A DNA stretch of 64,000 nucleotides from Ophiura sarsii (taxonomy: Eukaryota; Echinodermata; Ophiuroidea; Amphilepidida; Ophiuridae): NCBI GenBank assembly GCA_035610835.1, contig CM069441.1:106885606-106949605 (forward strand), given 5' to 3'. The translations under genes were made by a program, and so were the position numbers. The notes below the pieces were generated by a model that saw only the letters and a list, made by a program, of their open reading frames with translations, was not told where the DNA came from and made no database searches. Positions within the stretch are counted from its first letter, which is position 1; each line of letters starts with the position of its first letter. Below, piece by piece: positions 12,501 to 27,500 of the stretch.

Positions 12501-15500
12501 ATAAAGAAAGGTTTGATTGGCGTAACATGACCAAAATAAATAGGATAGGTCGGTCGGGATTTTTTAATTTATTTTTATTTTTTAAATCACCTACTTTTGA
12601 ACACTTAAAAGACAGCAGTACACACAAATGAAGAGACGGCAAAAATTCAGTTTTCTTTTTATTTATAGAAACCAACAGATTCTATGAGTACAAGTAAATG
12701 AAAGCTAACAGTCAAAAACTTTAATACTTTGTTCAATTTTTATAAATATATATATATATTTTCCCCTCAAAATAATAAAAAAATATTCAGGGTCGGCGAT
12801 GTATTTAGGGTCGGTCGGGTTACGCCAATCAAACTTTTTTTTTTTTAGGCCTTACTGCAAAAACATAACATATTATATATACACTATTAAAAGCAGTGCA
12901 CAAAGTATGTTTAACAATTTTGGGAGCCTGAATGATAAGGCTCATCAAGATCTTTTTCTGATGTAGCAGGTAGGCACTATTGTATGGTGAAGTTGTTGGC
13001 CAATCACATCCCTTAGAAATTTGAAATTTGGGACATAATAGCAACCGCCCTATTGATTTTTTTATCACAAAAATGTTCAGCTGTGTTGAGCCTGATGGCG
13101 TTATTCATGGATGACAATATATACGACCACAGGCCTACATGTTATAAACATAGATCGCTACAGGTGTTGAAACAATGAAAGGTGACATTAAATTAGAGAA
13201 TTCACCAATGATAGATCTTTGATCATTGACGCATTGGATGAAGAAAATACTGAACTTCAACGCTAAACATTTTCGTGGAGAATTGCTCATCAGAAGAAAT
13301 ACAGCAGCTGCTTAAACTTTCCTAATTTGTCTTCATCAGATTTAATTTTCATGTATTACCATGCGTTGAGCTTCGTCGATTTCTCAGCAATTTTGTGTAT
13401 AGATCGTTAAAATCGGCTAACTAAATAGTCTATTATAGTGACACCAGTAATCGATTTTGAGAATGTAATACCTATAGATTATAATCTTGCGCTCCTCTGG
13501 CAGTTCCCTCCGTAGCTCAATCGATAAGAGCGCTGTCTATGAATGCAAAGATTGCTGTGCTGCTGCTGGTTCGAATCCGCTTAGAATCACTTTTTTTTTT
13601 AAAGTAAAGCAACACGCAAGTCAATTGAGGGCGTCTTGAAAATAATTCCTCTCTAAGGGATGTGCAATATAACGACAGTGGCATGCTATGTCTGGAATTG
13701 AACAATAGCAACTAGCAGCATTATAGTGCACACTGTGACACTGAAGGCAATTGATTTGACTGCAGCACATTTTGTGGCCCTCTGTACATGATCTGTTTCA
13801 AATTGTACACTTATGCAGGCATCAGTTTGAGTCTTGAACACTGGAAGGCATTGTAAAGGTAGTTGTTTCAATTGTTTTTGACAACTAAGGTCTAATGGAA
13901 ACATTGCAAGTAAAAACATCTTTTTGTCTCGTTCGCTCTTTCCAAGGTATCTGAACTAGAAGACCAGATACAGAAAAATGATTACAGGGATCATTACCAG
14001 CGAGCTCAGGATACCATCAAGTCTCAACAGTTGGAATTAGAAGCTTACTCTGGATTGAATGATACAATGCAGAAAGCAGCACGGATACAGGTGAGCAAAT
14101 ATCCCACACATGCAGCTATTCTCAAAATCTCCATACCTGGATATGAACATAAACATCTTTAAAAAGTTCAGAAATGTTTCGCAATGGCAGGCCAATCTTT
14201 CGGATATTTCATGATATATTTATATTGTGTTTCACATCAATGAAAAGCGGATGTGTTACTCTTTCCAATGATATCTCATTTATAGTATATTCACTTAATT
14301 GTTTCAGTGTTTAGTCACCTGCTTTAGAATGTGGGGTGGTCTTATTCAAAATGTGCCAACTGTACCACTACTTCAATGCTCGAAAGAACAATTCTGTCAT
14401 CTATTCAAGTGTTACATTGATATTGACAAATACAGTGCAGTTTAAAGTGTAGAGTGATGTTCTATTGGCTTTTGAGCTCATAGATAGTGATGATTTTGGC
14501 ACATTCAGATTTAGACCTCCCCATATTCTCAATCAACTAGCTTAGAAAGGAAACAATTGGTTGCTACAAATTTAGGATAATAAAGATCAGGCTAGGAAAT
14601 AAGGACCACAGGACCAGGGGCCACTTTTAGAAAAAAACGGCCCCTGGTTCACTGGGTTTTGTCATGAACCAGGGGCCGTTTTGGTGGAACCAGGGGCCGT
14701 TTAAAAAAAAGGTGTGGCCGTTCATGATGAGTTATCCCAAGAAATTTCTCTTACGTGACTATGGGCGTATAAACAGGACCCGTATCAATCCCGCTCTCCG
14801 TGAACACATTGGGAGTAGAGCTCAGCAGACCCGCTATAACCTGCATAGTGCATACAACCAAGTCCAGCGTCGAAAGCGGAGTTGCATCTCGAAATGCGAC
14901 ACATTTTTGAAGATTTGCAATGCTATTGCACAAATATGTCGCAAATACTGACGCAAACATATTCCCTACTTGATATTTGATCACGTACCATCAAAGTCAA
15001 ACCAACAAATATAGATTTTCATCTTCAAATAACTAGAAAAAGTGTGATAAATCTAGATGTATCGAAAGTTATCGGAAGTTAATATTTCGTTTTCGTCAGA
15101 GTCAAAATCCCCATTGCTTTACACGTAATTGCGCAGAATTTTTTCCGTCGGTTTAAAATTGGTTCAAAATGGCGGATTTCTGCGCAGGTTGGAGAATTTT
15201 ATAATCATGACGTGATTGACGTCACATTTGATGCTAGTCTCTTGGAATAAAACTAGTGGTGCACCACGGACACAAGGAATCATAACAAAATGGCGCGCGA
15301 TCGTAAGAAGATGTAAACAATTATGAATTCCTTCGTGTCAAACCAGGTCTGACAACGGGCGCCAAAATGGAGAAATTATAGGCGCCCGTACTCTTCATTT
15401 TTTGCCAATACGGGCGCCTTTTGCCGTCCGACGGGCGCTGAACGGCGCCTGTCGCCCGCTTATTTCCTAGGTTGATAAAGATGAATACACCTGCTTTCTA

Positions 15501-18500
15501 TGTGCGTTGACCAAGGGTTTTGGGGTTCCCGGAGCTCAAAAGCCTGTATAGTCTTTCGCACTGTCATGAAATAACTTCTCAAAAATTCATAAAAAAAACA
15601 CCACTCTCGTTCCCAGATGCGTTAAGTATATCAGTTTGTAAAGCGAGATTGACATATATTATCAGTTCTATACAATATTTCAGTAGAGATTTTCCCTATT
15701 GAAGGTAAATGATTTGAAGAAGAAAGACCAAGGAGAACAATTACAGGTTCACTAACAAAAACTCAAGGATCATTCTTGATTTTGAAAACGATTTTAATTA
15801 AAACCTTACTTACGGTTTTAACTTTTTCGTTGCATTGTAACACACCAATTTGTAATGTTGATAGTGGTTTTTCATTATAAAACTTAAAACTTGAAAGAGC
15901 ATAAGCGAATATAGATGTGCACCTTAAATTGTCTTGAATTTGATTCAAATTTGTTCATACTCTGTGCATGTAAAACCTTTATAGCAGGTGCGTTATAGTC
16001 ATTTCACATTCACAAAATCATTTATCATTAATCTCCATAAGAAAAAGGGTGGTTTTTTTTACAATTCTTTTGTGAACCCAGGACAGTTAGTATGTTTTAT
16101 GTAAACTGAAAACTAGTTTATATCCTAGGAGATATTATAGAGAGGATCACTCAGTTCTTTTGCTTTGTTTTATTTTAGGAAGAGTTTGGATGCCTGGAGG
16201 AAACATTGGCCAATGCGACAATGCTATTTCAAAAAACTATGGAAAAGAAAACCATGTGGCAGTCTGAGGTATGTATTACTGGTTACACAGTCATACTGTG
16301 ACAAAACATGACACGATATGGAAATTTCAACTTTCCTTTGATCATTTTTCACATTGGCAAACTTTTCATTTTCCTATTTGATAATAGATGTTAAAAGAAA
16401 TAATTTGATATACTTCAGAAATGTGGGTTCTGTATTCAACCAAAAAATTGATGGCAAAAAGTTGCACTTAAAAGTATATTCTTAGCTAAAGAATTGCACT
16501 TGTTGCCAAGTCAGACATCCTTATCATTGCTGTGATCTCAGTTAGGCCTAAACATTGTTTGATTGACCTGACATAATAAACTGTAGGTAGGTAGGTAGGT
16601 GAGATATAAATGTGTTTTTTTAATTTTAAATCACCTGCTGTGGAATACTTAAAGACAGCGGTACATAAAATGTATGTTCCTCTTTTAATGTGGAGAACCA
16701 GTCAAGAGTATCACCTGACTGTGCCATGTGTACACATAGTGCAATAGTGCTAGCAAAATGAATAGGTTTCGTTTTGTTCAACAATATCACTTCAATGAGG
16801 ACTTAAAATAACGGGAAATGAAAGCTACCGTCTTAAACTTTCTTATACTTTTCAATTTTTATTATATATTTTTTATTTTCCGAAATGTGTTTGATTTTCC
16901 CTCTTCTCAAAATAATACAAAATATTGGCAATGTATCTCTGGTAGGGTCAGGTCGGGTTAAGCCAATCAAACTTTTTAATATTAGGCCTAAGTCTCCTCC
17001 CCAAAATCTTTATGAATTGATGTACAATTATAACACACATTTTATCAGCATATTTTTCATTACAACCTTATCTTTGCCAGAACCAAGCAATAAAATCCCA
17101 GTCTGAGGCTCAGCTGTTGAATGTCAAGGAGATGGAGAATCAGCTTCATCAATTGGAACAGAAATGCCAAGGGTAAGTAAGAAGGGACGATGGCAAGATT
17201 TTTAGACAGAATACAGATTATTCATACACTCTTAAAAGGGGCATTGAGAGAAATGTATGGGAGTGCGCCCTCAATTATCCTGGAAATCAGTTTTTTGCAT
17301 CAAAGTATTACTTAGGCATAATACTAACTACCATCTGAAACAGTTTACCAACATTCGCCGTTTATCACATAAAATTTCATGATTTTCTTAGTTTCGATAT
17401 CGTCGTCGTCGTCTACGCTTTCCGGCTATGTTGCCATTGTGCTCGCAGTTAACTATTGCTTTCCAGGTCTTGACCTGTATACGCTCAATTTGCGCTTTGA
17501 CAATCAGAGTAATAAACTCAGTGGTCCGTCACGATCCACTCCCGACAACCTAACCTAACCTAAATGTGTGTACAGACACAGACCGGGATGATCCCCTACT
17601 CTTTACGAAGGAGTCTGTGACCTTTTAACGTGCTCGGGGATAGCTCTTCCGATACACTGGACCAACATTTCTACGTATCTTCCGAAACACGATGCGCCAT
17701 GTACATGCCTACTTCAGTCTGCACGGTCTGAAGGAGGCATGGGGACGAGGCTGTGTTGGTGTATCAAATTGAACTCGTGCTCAAACGATCCACCAACAGA
17801 ACTACGGTGCGCAGCAGTATTACGACGCTCTAACCGACTGCGCCACCTCGCCCCTAATATGATATGATCATATCGAAACTCAGGTGCTGAATTCGGAAGT
17901 TATGCATTGTTTTACTCACGGACTTTCATGGCAAATCTCAACCCGGAAGTGCTGTTATTTGCTTATTTTGGCATAAAGGCGAGGTCGGAATTGTATGACA
18001 TTTTGGATTTGGGCTATGTTGATGATTATATTTACGTTATTTGCTCATTTAGTTTATCAATACATCTCTCAATGCCCCTTTAAGTTGTCAAAACCAAATC
18101 AGAAAGCAGGACAATAACATCTGCAGAGTGTATTGAAAATGTCTAATTACAACCCATGTATGTGCAGTACAAACAAACACTATGCGCTTTGTTTTGATTT
18201 GTTGTTCACTCATCACAGGTTCGCAATTTTTTTACAGCAGGTGTTATCTAATGTGTTAACATGTTCGTATCCAATTGAATTGATATTAAAGAGAGCAAAA
18301 TATAAACATAGTTGTACATTTTCATAAGTATTGTCATGTATGAATCAGTCAATACATGTATATGTTATTTTTCTTATTTCTATCAAAACAAAACATGTGC
18401 ATTTATTGACATATGATCGATATACATCAAAAAAGATTTCTTGTTTAGTTCAGTCATGGTTTCTTTCTGCACTGCAGTGGCCAAAGATTTGTTCATGATA

Positions 18501-21500
18501 TTATAAACCAAGCCAAACATATCTGAAAGGAATTAGCAGATAACGGTCATTTAAAGCTGTATGTTCCGATCACTTTTTTGGGGCTATGATTTTTTTTACA
18601 TCAAGATAGTTTGATATCATAAGAATTCCCATATTTTTCACATTATGTCTGTAAAATCTTAGGGGCTAGACATGTTCCATTTATAAATTAATGGCTAAAA
18701 TGTTGTGAATTACTGCCAAAGGTTAATCACCCGCCAGATTGTGTACTACTCAATGGGCAAATTTCTTGTGAACTTGTGCTTCTAAAATAAGAACCATTGG
18801 AGTTATGCAACTCAAACTTTGGAATGCACCAATTTTAAGGATGACCTTTCATGTAAAATAGAAAATTTTGAATTTTGATCTGTTAAAAAAATAGAGGTTC
18901 TTAAAAGAAATAACAAACAAACATCAATGCATCTCACACATATGTTCAATTTCAGACTGAACAGCACCAACAGTGAGTTAGATAACAATCTCAAAATCAG
19001 CCAGGAGTGTAGGTCTGTACTGCTGGCTGATCTGGATATGTCCAGGGCTACAGTAGACAATCAGCAGGCCCAATTGGACAGTCAGGCAGCTGAACTGGAG
19101 AGCCTCGGAGCTCAGCAATATCAGATGAAGGAGAAAATACAGGTATTTACCAAAGTGTTGGATGCAACTATCCTGACGAGTATGGCGAGCAAAGAGACTT
19201 TGACTCAGAAATGTAGCCTTAATTTTAGAAATAATTTTTTAAAAAACATGTTTTTATCTATAATTTAGTGCAAATTGATGCATGGCAATTTGTTTCACCT
19301 CTTCAATTTTGTATATTGATACTAATACTATACATTAGAATCTGACTGTTATTATGTGAGGTATTGATTGTTTTAGTAAACGGTTTCAAATTCTACTTTG
19401 CCCTTTCCCTTCAAATTTGATGATTTCTTTCCTCAAAGATATTGTTGCATAAAATCTGCTGTTATGTATCTTTTTGTATTGAACATTTAAGTTCAAATAA
19501 ATAAGTAACAGGTGGACTGTGGGCCAAATCCAGCCAGTGAGTGCATTGAAAATGACCCACAAACAGGCAGTACATGCTGTAGTCCATGCAATAGCTGATA
19601 TTTTAAGATTTTGCTCGCAGCATCTTTCATGAAATGTTTTCCTGGACCTCATGCTATGAGGTGCTCTATACTGGATCGATCACAGATGAGTCCCTCCATA
19701 TCTACCAGAATTTTGAATTGGGTCTATTTTGTTGAAAACTATTGTGATCCCTATATTATAAATATTATATTATATTTTCATCATAGAGTCTTGAAGACAA
19801 CACAGAGTTTATTGAGGAGGAGAGACGAGCCCTCCTAGATGCGTCAAAAGATGCAGACAACAGTCTTAGAGTGGCGACACTGGAGCTATCACGATGCCAG
19901 GTGGCGCTAGAAGAAAGCGAGACTGCCAGAAAACAGTGGGAGACTGCTGTCGAAGACATAAGGTGTGTAGTCCTGATACATTGGCTTAGATGTTGCAGAA
20001 GGGGTTTTTTCTCAAATGTTATCATGATTTTTATACTTTTTCCACGCTTAAGTGGACACTTTCATGTAAATGAGTGGAGCGAGTGATTACTCTGTGATAA
20101 ATTGTCATGCATGAGTAGATTTGAAATCCTGATAAACATTTACAATCCCTGTTAATATTGGCTCTCAATTGGCATGATGGAAAACAACATTTATACAGAT
20201 AGGAGTGCAGAGAATCCACATCACTTGTTTATATTTGTCCTTTGCAGTGAGAGACTCCAAGAAACCCAAAGTGAGTTGGACAACACCAAGGCCTACGCGC
20301 ACTACATGCTGTTGAACCAAGCCTCAGAGATGAGAGATGCGGCACAGGGTCTGGATGACCTACAGCAAGAGATGTCCATCACGATGCAACAGCTCAAAGA
20401 CACCATGGGACTAGATCTGGTCAGTGTACTCACAGGGCAATCATATAGGTCACCTGTCGTTCACAGGACGGTTTTTAAGGCAAATTCAATTTCCTTTACG
20501 GGTTATAGTGCACTAATGCTGCTAAGGCAAAAAAAAAAAAAATTGTTATGTTGTCCTCGACCGCCCGCTCGTCATTTTAGGGCCGCTCTGATTTTTATTT
20601 ATTTTTTTCAGATTTTTTTTATTTTTTAAATCGTTGTTGTTGTTTTTTAAAAAATCGTGGGTTTTTTTTGTTTGTTTTTTTTTCAGATTTTTTTTTTTTT
20701 CAGATTTTTTTTTTTCAGATTTTTTTTCAGATTTTTTTTTTTTATTCAGATTTTTTTTCCAGGTTTTTTTCAGATTTTTTTTAAACAGTTTAAATGGCAT
20801 TAATATTAACTTAAGTGTTTATAACATATATGTGCGGCTCTTAGAGTGATTTTAACTTCTTGTTGGCTGAACTTTGAGCTTCTGCTGGTAAAAGAAAATT
20901 TTTAAAAAAAATTAAAAAAATCCGCCCGCCCGCCCCTCCTCTCTGAAAGCTGTCGAGGACAACATAACAAAAAAAATTTGTTGGCCTAATCGCTATGGTA
21001 CAATTTAAGGTTGGTAACTGCGTACGGACTATTCTAAGGTTCTTGTTTGAAATCGCTGACTTTGTTTTGGTACCAAGGGATTGCCCCGAGGGGGCGGCAC
21101 GCCCCCAAGGGGCAATCCCGAGGTACCAAAACAAAGTCAGCGATTTAAAACAAGAACCTTAGAATAGTCCGTACAAAGTCACCAATCTTATTCATAACTG
21201 TCATTTAATGCTGATTAGCATCCAAATTGTAAATAATAAGTTATTCTAAAGGTTTATATTTTGACTTTGGAGTTCGTATTTTTGTGTCATTTCCTCCTGA
21301 GGTAAATAAACACCACCCCATTGAATAATGGATCAATCTAGGGGGTTCCCCACTTATTGACCAATAGCAGAGAAGCTTTTATAAACATGATAAAGAACGA
21401 TTACGAGATAGACCAATCACAGTTCTGCAGACTGCAACTATTATATGCATGTTCGGGGGCCACAAATTACAATCACAGAAAGAAAGAAGAAAAAAAACAA

Positions 21501-24500
21501 CAGAAGTTCCAAGTTCATTCCCGATCCTGTAAAGAATTCAGAAGCAGGAAACATCAATTTTGCCGATTGGATATAATATTATATGAAATATGACTTCATA
21601 CCCTGGACGAATATTTAGTCTCAAATCTACCGTACGAATAAGTTTATGAAGGGCTATTTTTTGTAAGCTTATTTCATCATTGAAAAACTAAAAAGTCAAC
21701 GCAAATGATGTCTCATAATCATGGATCCATGGATCAAAGTCGGATCACTTCAACAACCTTCTTATGTTTATGGTCAATTGATGGGGAAATATAATCAAAA
21801 TCGCAGCTAAATCGTGTTGTACGATTCCATTCTTTGTATTACCTGCTTGTAGAGACGACGTTATTCGGCATGTTCGGTGAGTAAATCATGAAATGATTGA
21901 TGGCCGCCTAGACCTACATGTCATTGATATTGATGACTCAATCATGTGAGTCTTTTTGACAAACAAAAGTATGTTGTCTTGCCCTAGTATTAGTTGCAGT
22001 GTTAGTGTCTGTTTGTCAAGTTTTGACAAAAACTAAATGGATTGTCATGTGTCAAAGACGGGATGGCTATTATTATAGGCCTAGCTAGGAGTAGGCTCGC
22101 ACGTCGTAGGCCTATATAATTAATGTAGCCTAACATTTTGTTAATCTTGTCAGTTTTGGTTTTACAACAAATATAGATGATGCCTGATTTCGATTTTGAA
22201 TACGATTCTTGAATTGAAACATAAAGTCACCTTTGTCTGATGAGACTTATCCCTGCCCTGTTTTTATCAGGGTTTTTTGCGTGCCAGTCAAATTCTTATT
22301 CTAGTTTGTTAGCCCTGTATCTGTAATCAGATTTCAATTTCACCGATGCTTGATTATTGATACGGCCGTGTTTGCCGGTGACAGACACATAACGTTATGA
22401 GCGGTGTTTAGCTTACAATCGCTTGACACATGACATACATCATAGGCCTACGTCGTCGTCACTTGTGGTGTCATAGGTCCATGAAGAGTGAACATGGTGA
22501 AGCTTACAAAATTTCACAGAGTCTGCTGAGGGACGTCCAGTTACCAGTATCTGTAGGGCAGGCTAGCCGCTGCGATGGCGGTACAAACAAACGCCCGTTA
22601 TTCAAAACCATGCAGACCAAATTTGCCGTTCATCATTGAGATTTTACAACGATATAAAAATGGTGTTTTGGTGTGTTTTCATGTAGTATTTATTGTTGAA
22701 AGTACCGCCGCGAGTAGTCGTGTCATGTGTATCCATGTTCAGGGCCCACTCAAGCAACCATCTGCCTCTTGTTACCATACGACGTCACTCAAAACGCCCC
22801 GCCCCCAGGTCATTGATGCGCGTACAAGTGAATTTTAGAGGTCTTGGCAATATATCAATAACCCGCGTTGTGCGTTTGCGTTTCAATATAACGATCAATT
22901 TGAGTGGAAGCGCGATGGTACGCACATATTCAAAAGTTATGAATTTGAGACAATTTTTAATTGAGAATCATTGTAATGATCAGTTCCAAACTGGCGATGG
23001 CGAGATATATTCGTTTTTTATCTCTCAAAAGTAAACCTAGCATACGTACACAATTATGGTCACACGCGTATGATGCACATTGCGCTTGTTGCCTGCAGCG
23101 CGCCCGTGTCCTTCTGTATTCATTCGCTTCTGTAAGAAGGTTTCACCAATTTGGAACTGATCAAACTATAGTCAAGATGTATTATGCTTATTATATACTA
23201 AGGTCACCTTGCGATCCTGCTCGTTCCTGATGAAGTAATAGACGTCTTGACGTCATTTGTTCGATCAAATGCAATCCCTTCATGGCTATCCATGTTTCAT
23301 TTCAAATATGTATTCTGGATAATGTAATTTGTGATGTTAGTAATACAGACAAAGGTTACACTACAGAGAGATCAAATGAGGAGATTTTGCTTGCTACCAA
23401 TATTGGCTAATAGACATGAACGCAAAAGCAGGGGATATGCACTGTTAGTAAACCATATTATTTTAAAACTGGTGATCGCCTCAATCATATGAAAATGTCA
23501 TACTCATTTAAAGACTTACATTACTAACTACATTTCAAAATTCATAATGCTGACTGCATGCTTTGATATACTAAAACTCTGTAGTCATAACTACCAGAGA
23601 TAACTTTACCCACATATTCATTAAGAAATAATGTATTTGTTTTCATTTCCATTGCAGAGGGAAGAACAAGAGCTATCACCAATCCAGGACTCCTCAAGCC
23701 CTTCTCTCAACAGCAGTACCTCCCTGTCTGGTGCCTCATCTATTGTTGCTTCAGTCCTTAGTGCCTTACAAATCAAAGGGAGCAGCACCCCTAAAGAGAA
23801 CAGCTCATTATCTGCTTCGCCCGCATCAGCAGAGGAGGTGTTCGACCAAAACATCAGCGATTACGAACAGCGTGATATGGCAATGGCGGACTCCATTCGG
23901 GAGTCTACTTGTGGGCGCATCTCGATTGGTCAATCCTCGGGTAGTGCCTTCACATCATTGAATAAATCGTCCAATAGTAATGCATCCAGCAAAATACCTG
24001 TTAAACAGACAGATTCTATGACAAGCGTAAATGGTACAACAAGAAGCAATGGTCCGGTGTTAGTTGATCAGGTTGGGCAGATGAGGGCGCTCTTTGGGCT
24101 TGTATTGAAAGGATTGGTTGTGCATGCGACTACTCTACAAGCCTCACTACAAGAAATCAAAGATGAAAGGTATGTAAAGTCTTGCATGTGTGTTGCTAAT
24201 TATACAGTTAGGCATTCTCATTTCTTATGATCACTATCAGTTATATACGGTTGCAGGATTTATTTTTTAGGTTGATTTCATGTTAATTGCGGTAATGATG
24301 TGTGCACATTTCAGCTGTGCCAAAAGCATACAATAGTTTCCTCCTAGTGCTATATTAGATTTTTAGTGTTTGAGAGAACCTCTTTCTTATGACCCAATTA
24401 AATATGTGAAAGTGTTCATTGTGTCTGGGAAGCTCCTGGCTACAATCTGATGACACATGTGAAAGATTGCCATAAATCAAATTCATACACCCTCAGAAAG

Positions 24501-27500
24501 TTGAATCAATTCTCATATGGTTCGCAGAGAAATTGGCAACATTTACATGAGACAATATAGCACGGTGTACATTAATTATGTGACCACCCTCGTGCAGTGT
24601 GTGGTTACTATAGTTTCGATCCAAAACGTGTACTTCTGCAGTGCATCTTACTGCGGTTTTCCTGCATGCTTATGCACCGAAATAAACATGTACTCACCGC
24701 ACAGGATTGGATAGAATGTTTGTGGGTTATCCGATACAAACAGGGGTAAAAGTTGACAAATGTGGGCAATAAAAGGTACTAACTAATTTAAGAGATAATA
24801 TCCAAATTATGACTGTTTAAGAACGAGAATAAGGTATTGCATTATAGTATGATTTGATAGTATTATTTTTTTCCCTTAAAATAATACTACCTTCCACATT
24901 TATGTCAGACACTGTAACACAGGTATGCTCTAAAACAATACCTATATTCTCTTTATATTACTTGCACTCAAATTCATAAAACATTTGTATATGGCCAAGC
25001 TTTAGCTTAAACATTAGGAAATAAACCTTATCAATTGTAGTCAATGCATCCTTTATCAATCTGTATTACACAGGGACAGTATACAGAAGAATGCCACCAA
25101 GAGTCGACAGAACTTTGACAGCGACCTGTCCCTAGTACAAGAGCAGCTGCATCTGTCAGAAGGTCATGAGAGAGCCTTGCAGCAAGAATTGACCAATACT
25201 AAAGCAAAGCTGTGCGATCTTGAGCAGAATCTACAGTATGCAGAACAGAGGGTGCATGGCATGGCAGAAAACTTAGCTAGGTTCTCAGACCAGAAGTATA
25301 CAATAGAAGTGAGTGCAATTGCAGATTAATATAAGTTTTTAATCAATTGAGGAGTACCCAATAGATCTGAAAATAGGCTTCAGTCTTGAAATGCGAAAAT
25401 GATGTTTTCTGTGTTCAAACTGGGCAAGAAATTGTATTGTAAGCATAAAATAACACCAAATTATTTCAAAGGCAAATGGATTTAAAGCAGAGACGGTGAA
25501 AAGCAGGGATGATCGTCTCTATTAAAATTTGGTAGAAAATATGTGCTATGGTCTGTCTCGCTCGCACCTGTATGACTCGCATGTTTGAAAAGCCCGGTAT
25601 TCAACAGGGGTACTAGTAGTCTGTTGCGACAACAAATAGTCTCTCATACTATAGTATACGTTATGATATATTAAACTATCTTTAGAAAAAATGCATCGAT
25701 GGAAATTCAAATCCTTCAAACATACAACTAAAATTATTGCATGAATTCACTGACACGATTTAATTAACAATATTTATACAACTGTTTCACTCGGTGTTTT
25801 ATTAAGTTCCTAAACTCGAACCCACGAGCACTCGGGACAATTATTGCATATTTTCAGATCGATGATAGTTTTTGGAAGTGAGAGTGACGGGTTATTTTTT
25901 ACTGTTGAGGGGTTATTTTATGACAGCACTAGAGGCTACGTGGCCTTTTATGATGCTTCCTTATGATTGATTTTAATGCAAGACACACATAGATTCAACA
26001 GAAAATACTGGCTTAGCCATCGCCTTGAATTTAATAGTCACTGATCAAACAGGGCAAGAAATTGTAATGTAAGCATGAAAAAACACCAAATGGTTTCAAA
26101 GGCAAATGGCTTTAAAGTGAATGCATCATGCAAGGGCTCATTGTGCTCCATTCCATATATTAGAGGCCCAACCATATCCTTGTCAACAACACTGTCAGGC
26201 CATTTATATGTAATGTGCCTTTTTATGTAAATAATCATCTTCATTATCCCTTTCCAATATAGAAACTAAAGCATGACTTGGAGGAGTTAACAGCTGTCCA
26301 CAAAGTGTCGGAGACAGAGAAAGCTTCCTTAAAACAAGTATTGGACGACCTGGTGAACCGGGTGAACAGTCATGATGGGGCTCATAAGGGGTCGGAGGTG
26401 TACGGGGCTGTCATTAAGGAGAACTGTAAACTCAAGATCGAGGTAAGGTTTCTGGCATTTTAGTAAGATGCCCCATGCTCCATACTGGAGTTTGTGTAGT
26501 ATCCAATCAGAAAATGTTAGGCAGCTTATGTTTATCCGTGCAACCTGTGTTACCTGTCCATCCGTTCAACCTGTCCAACATCCGTCCAAAATGAATCCAA
26601 CCTGTCATTTACATTTATGCATATTTGCATCATGCAGATGGCACATTGCATTTGTGTAGGCTCTGTGTATTTAGACTCTGCTAAATGTTCATCTAAATTA
26701 ATGATTCACCTTCAGGGAAGATACACCAAAGACTTTATGTGGTTACTGTTAGTCATTTAGATCTGGGTTCTGAGAATCGAAATCATGAGATTATATGTAA
26801 CACACAGCTGATGAATACGATTAGCATTTTTGGTTATGTGCAAACTATAGATATAGAAATGTTCCTATCTTTTTTAGGCCTGTTACAAGCAGCTGTAATC
26901 TGTGAAGTACATTTGTTCAAAATGTTCCAATTTTGACAAAAATGATTTGAAATTAAGTGAATTTCTGTTAAATCAGTTCCAAATTGGCAAGAAGTATTCA
27001 GTTTTTATCTCTACGCGCTCAAAAGTAATCCAAGCGTAAACGCGCGAATAAGGCCACACGCACTTGGTTTGGACGGCACGCACGCGTCACGTATATGATG
27101 TACAGTGCGCTTGTTGCCTTCAGCGTGCCAGCGTCCTTCTGTATTCATTCACTGCTGTAAGAACACCAAGGAGGCTTTGCCAATTTGAAAGTGATCAAAT
27201 TTGCCAATTTGGAAGTGATCAAACTATAGTCATAAAAAGAATAGGTTGTCACATTCACTTTGCCTGTAGCTTGCTGACCTCTGATACTACCATAATCAAA
27301 ACAAATCATTCTCGATCAACAATTGATTTTTAACACGAACCTCAAAAACACACACAAGTATAACACGGTCAAGTGCGTACATGTTTTGGATCACTGTGTT
27401 AATTCCTGGTACAAGCACAGCACGTGTGAGTATGTGGCAAATTGATTGAGAATTCTTTGCTTGATTATAGAATGCTAAGTTTGTGGGCAGACCAGGCTTG

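Noticed and set aside
14664..14951. 95-codon frame starting MNQGPFWWNQGPF
   Set aside because: It lies wholly within a non-autonomous hAT element and reflects its CCAGGGGCCGTTT repeats.
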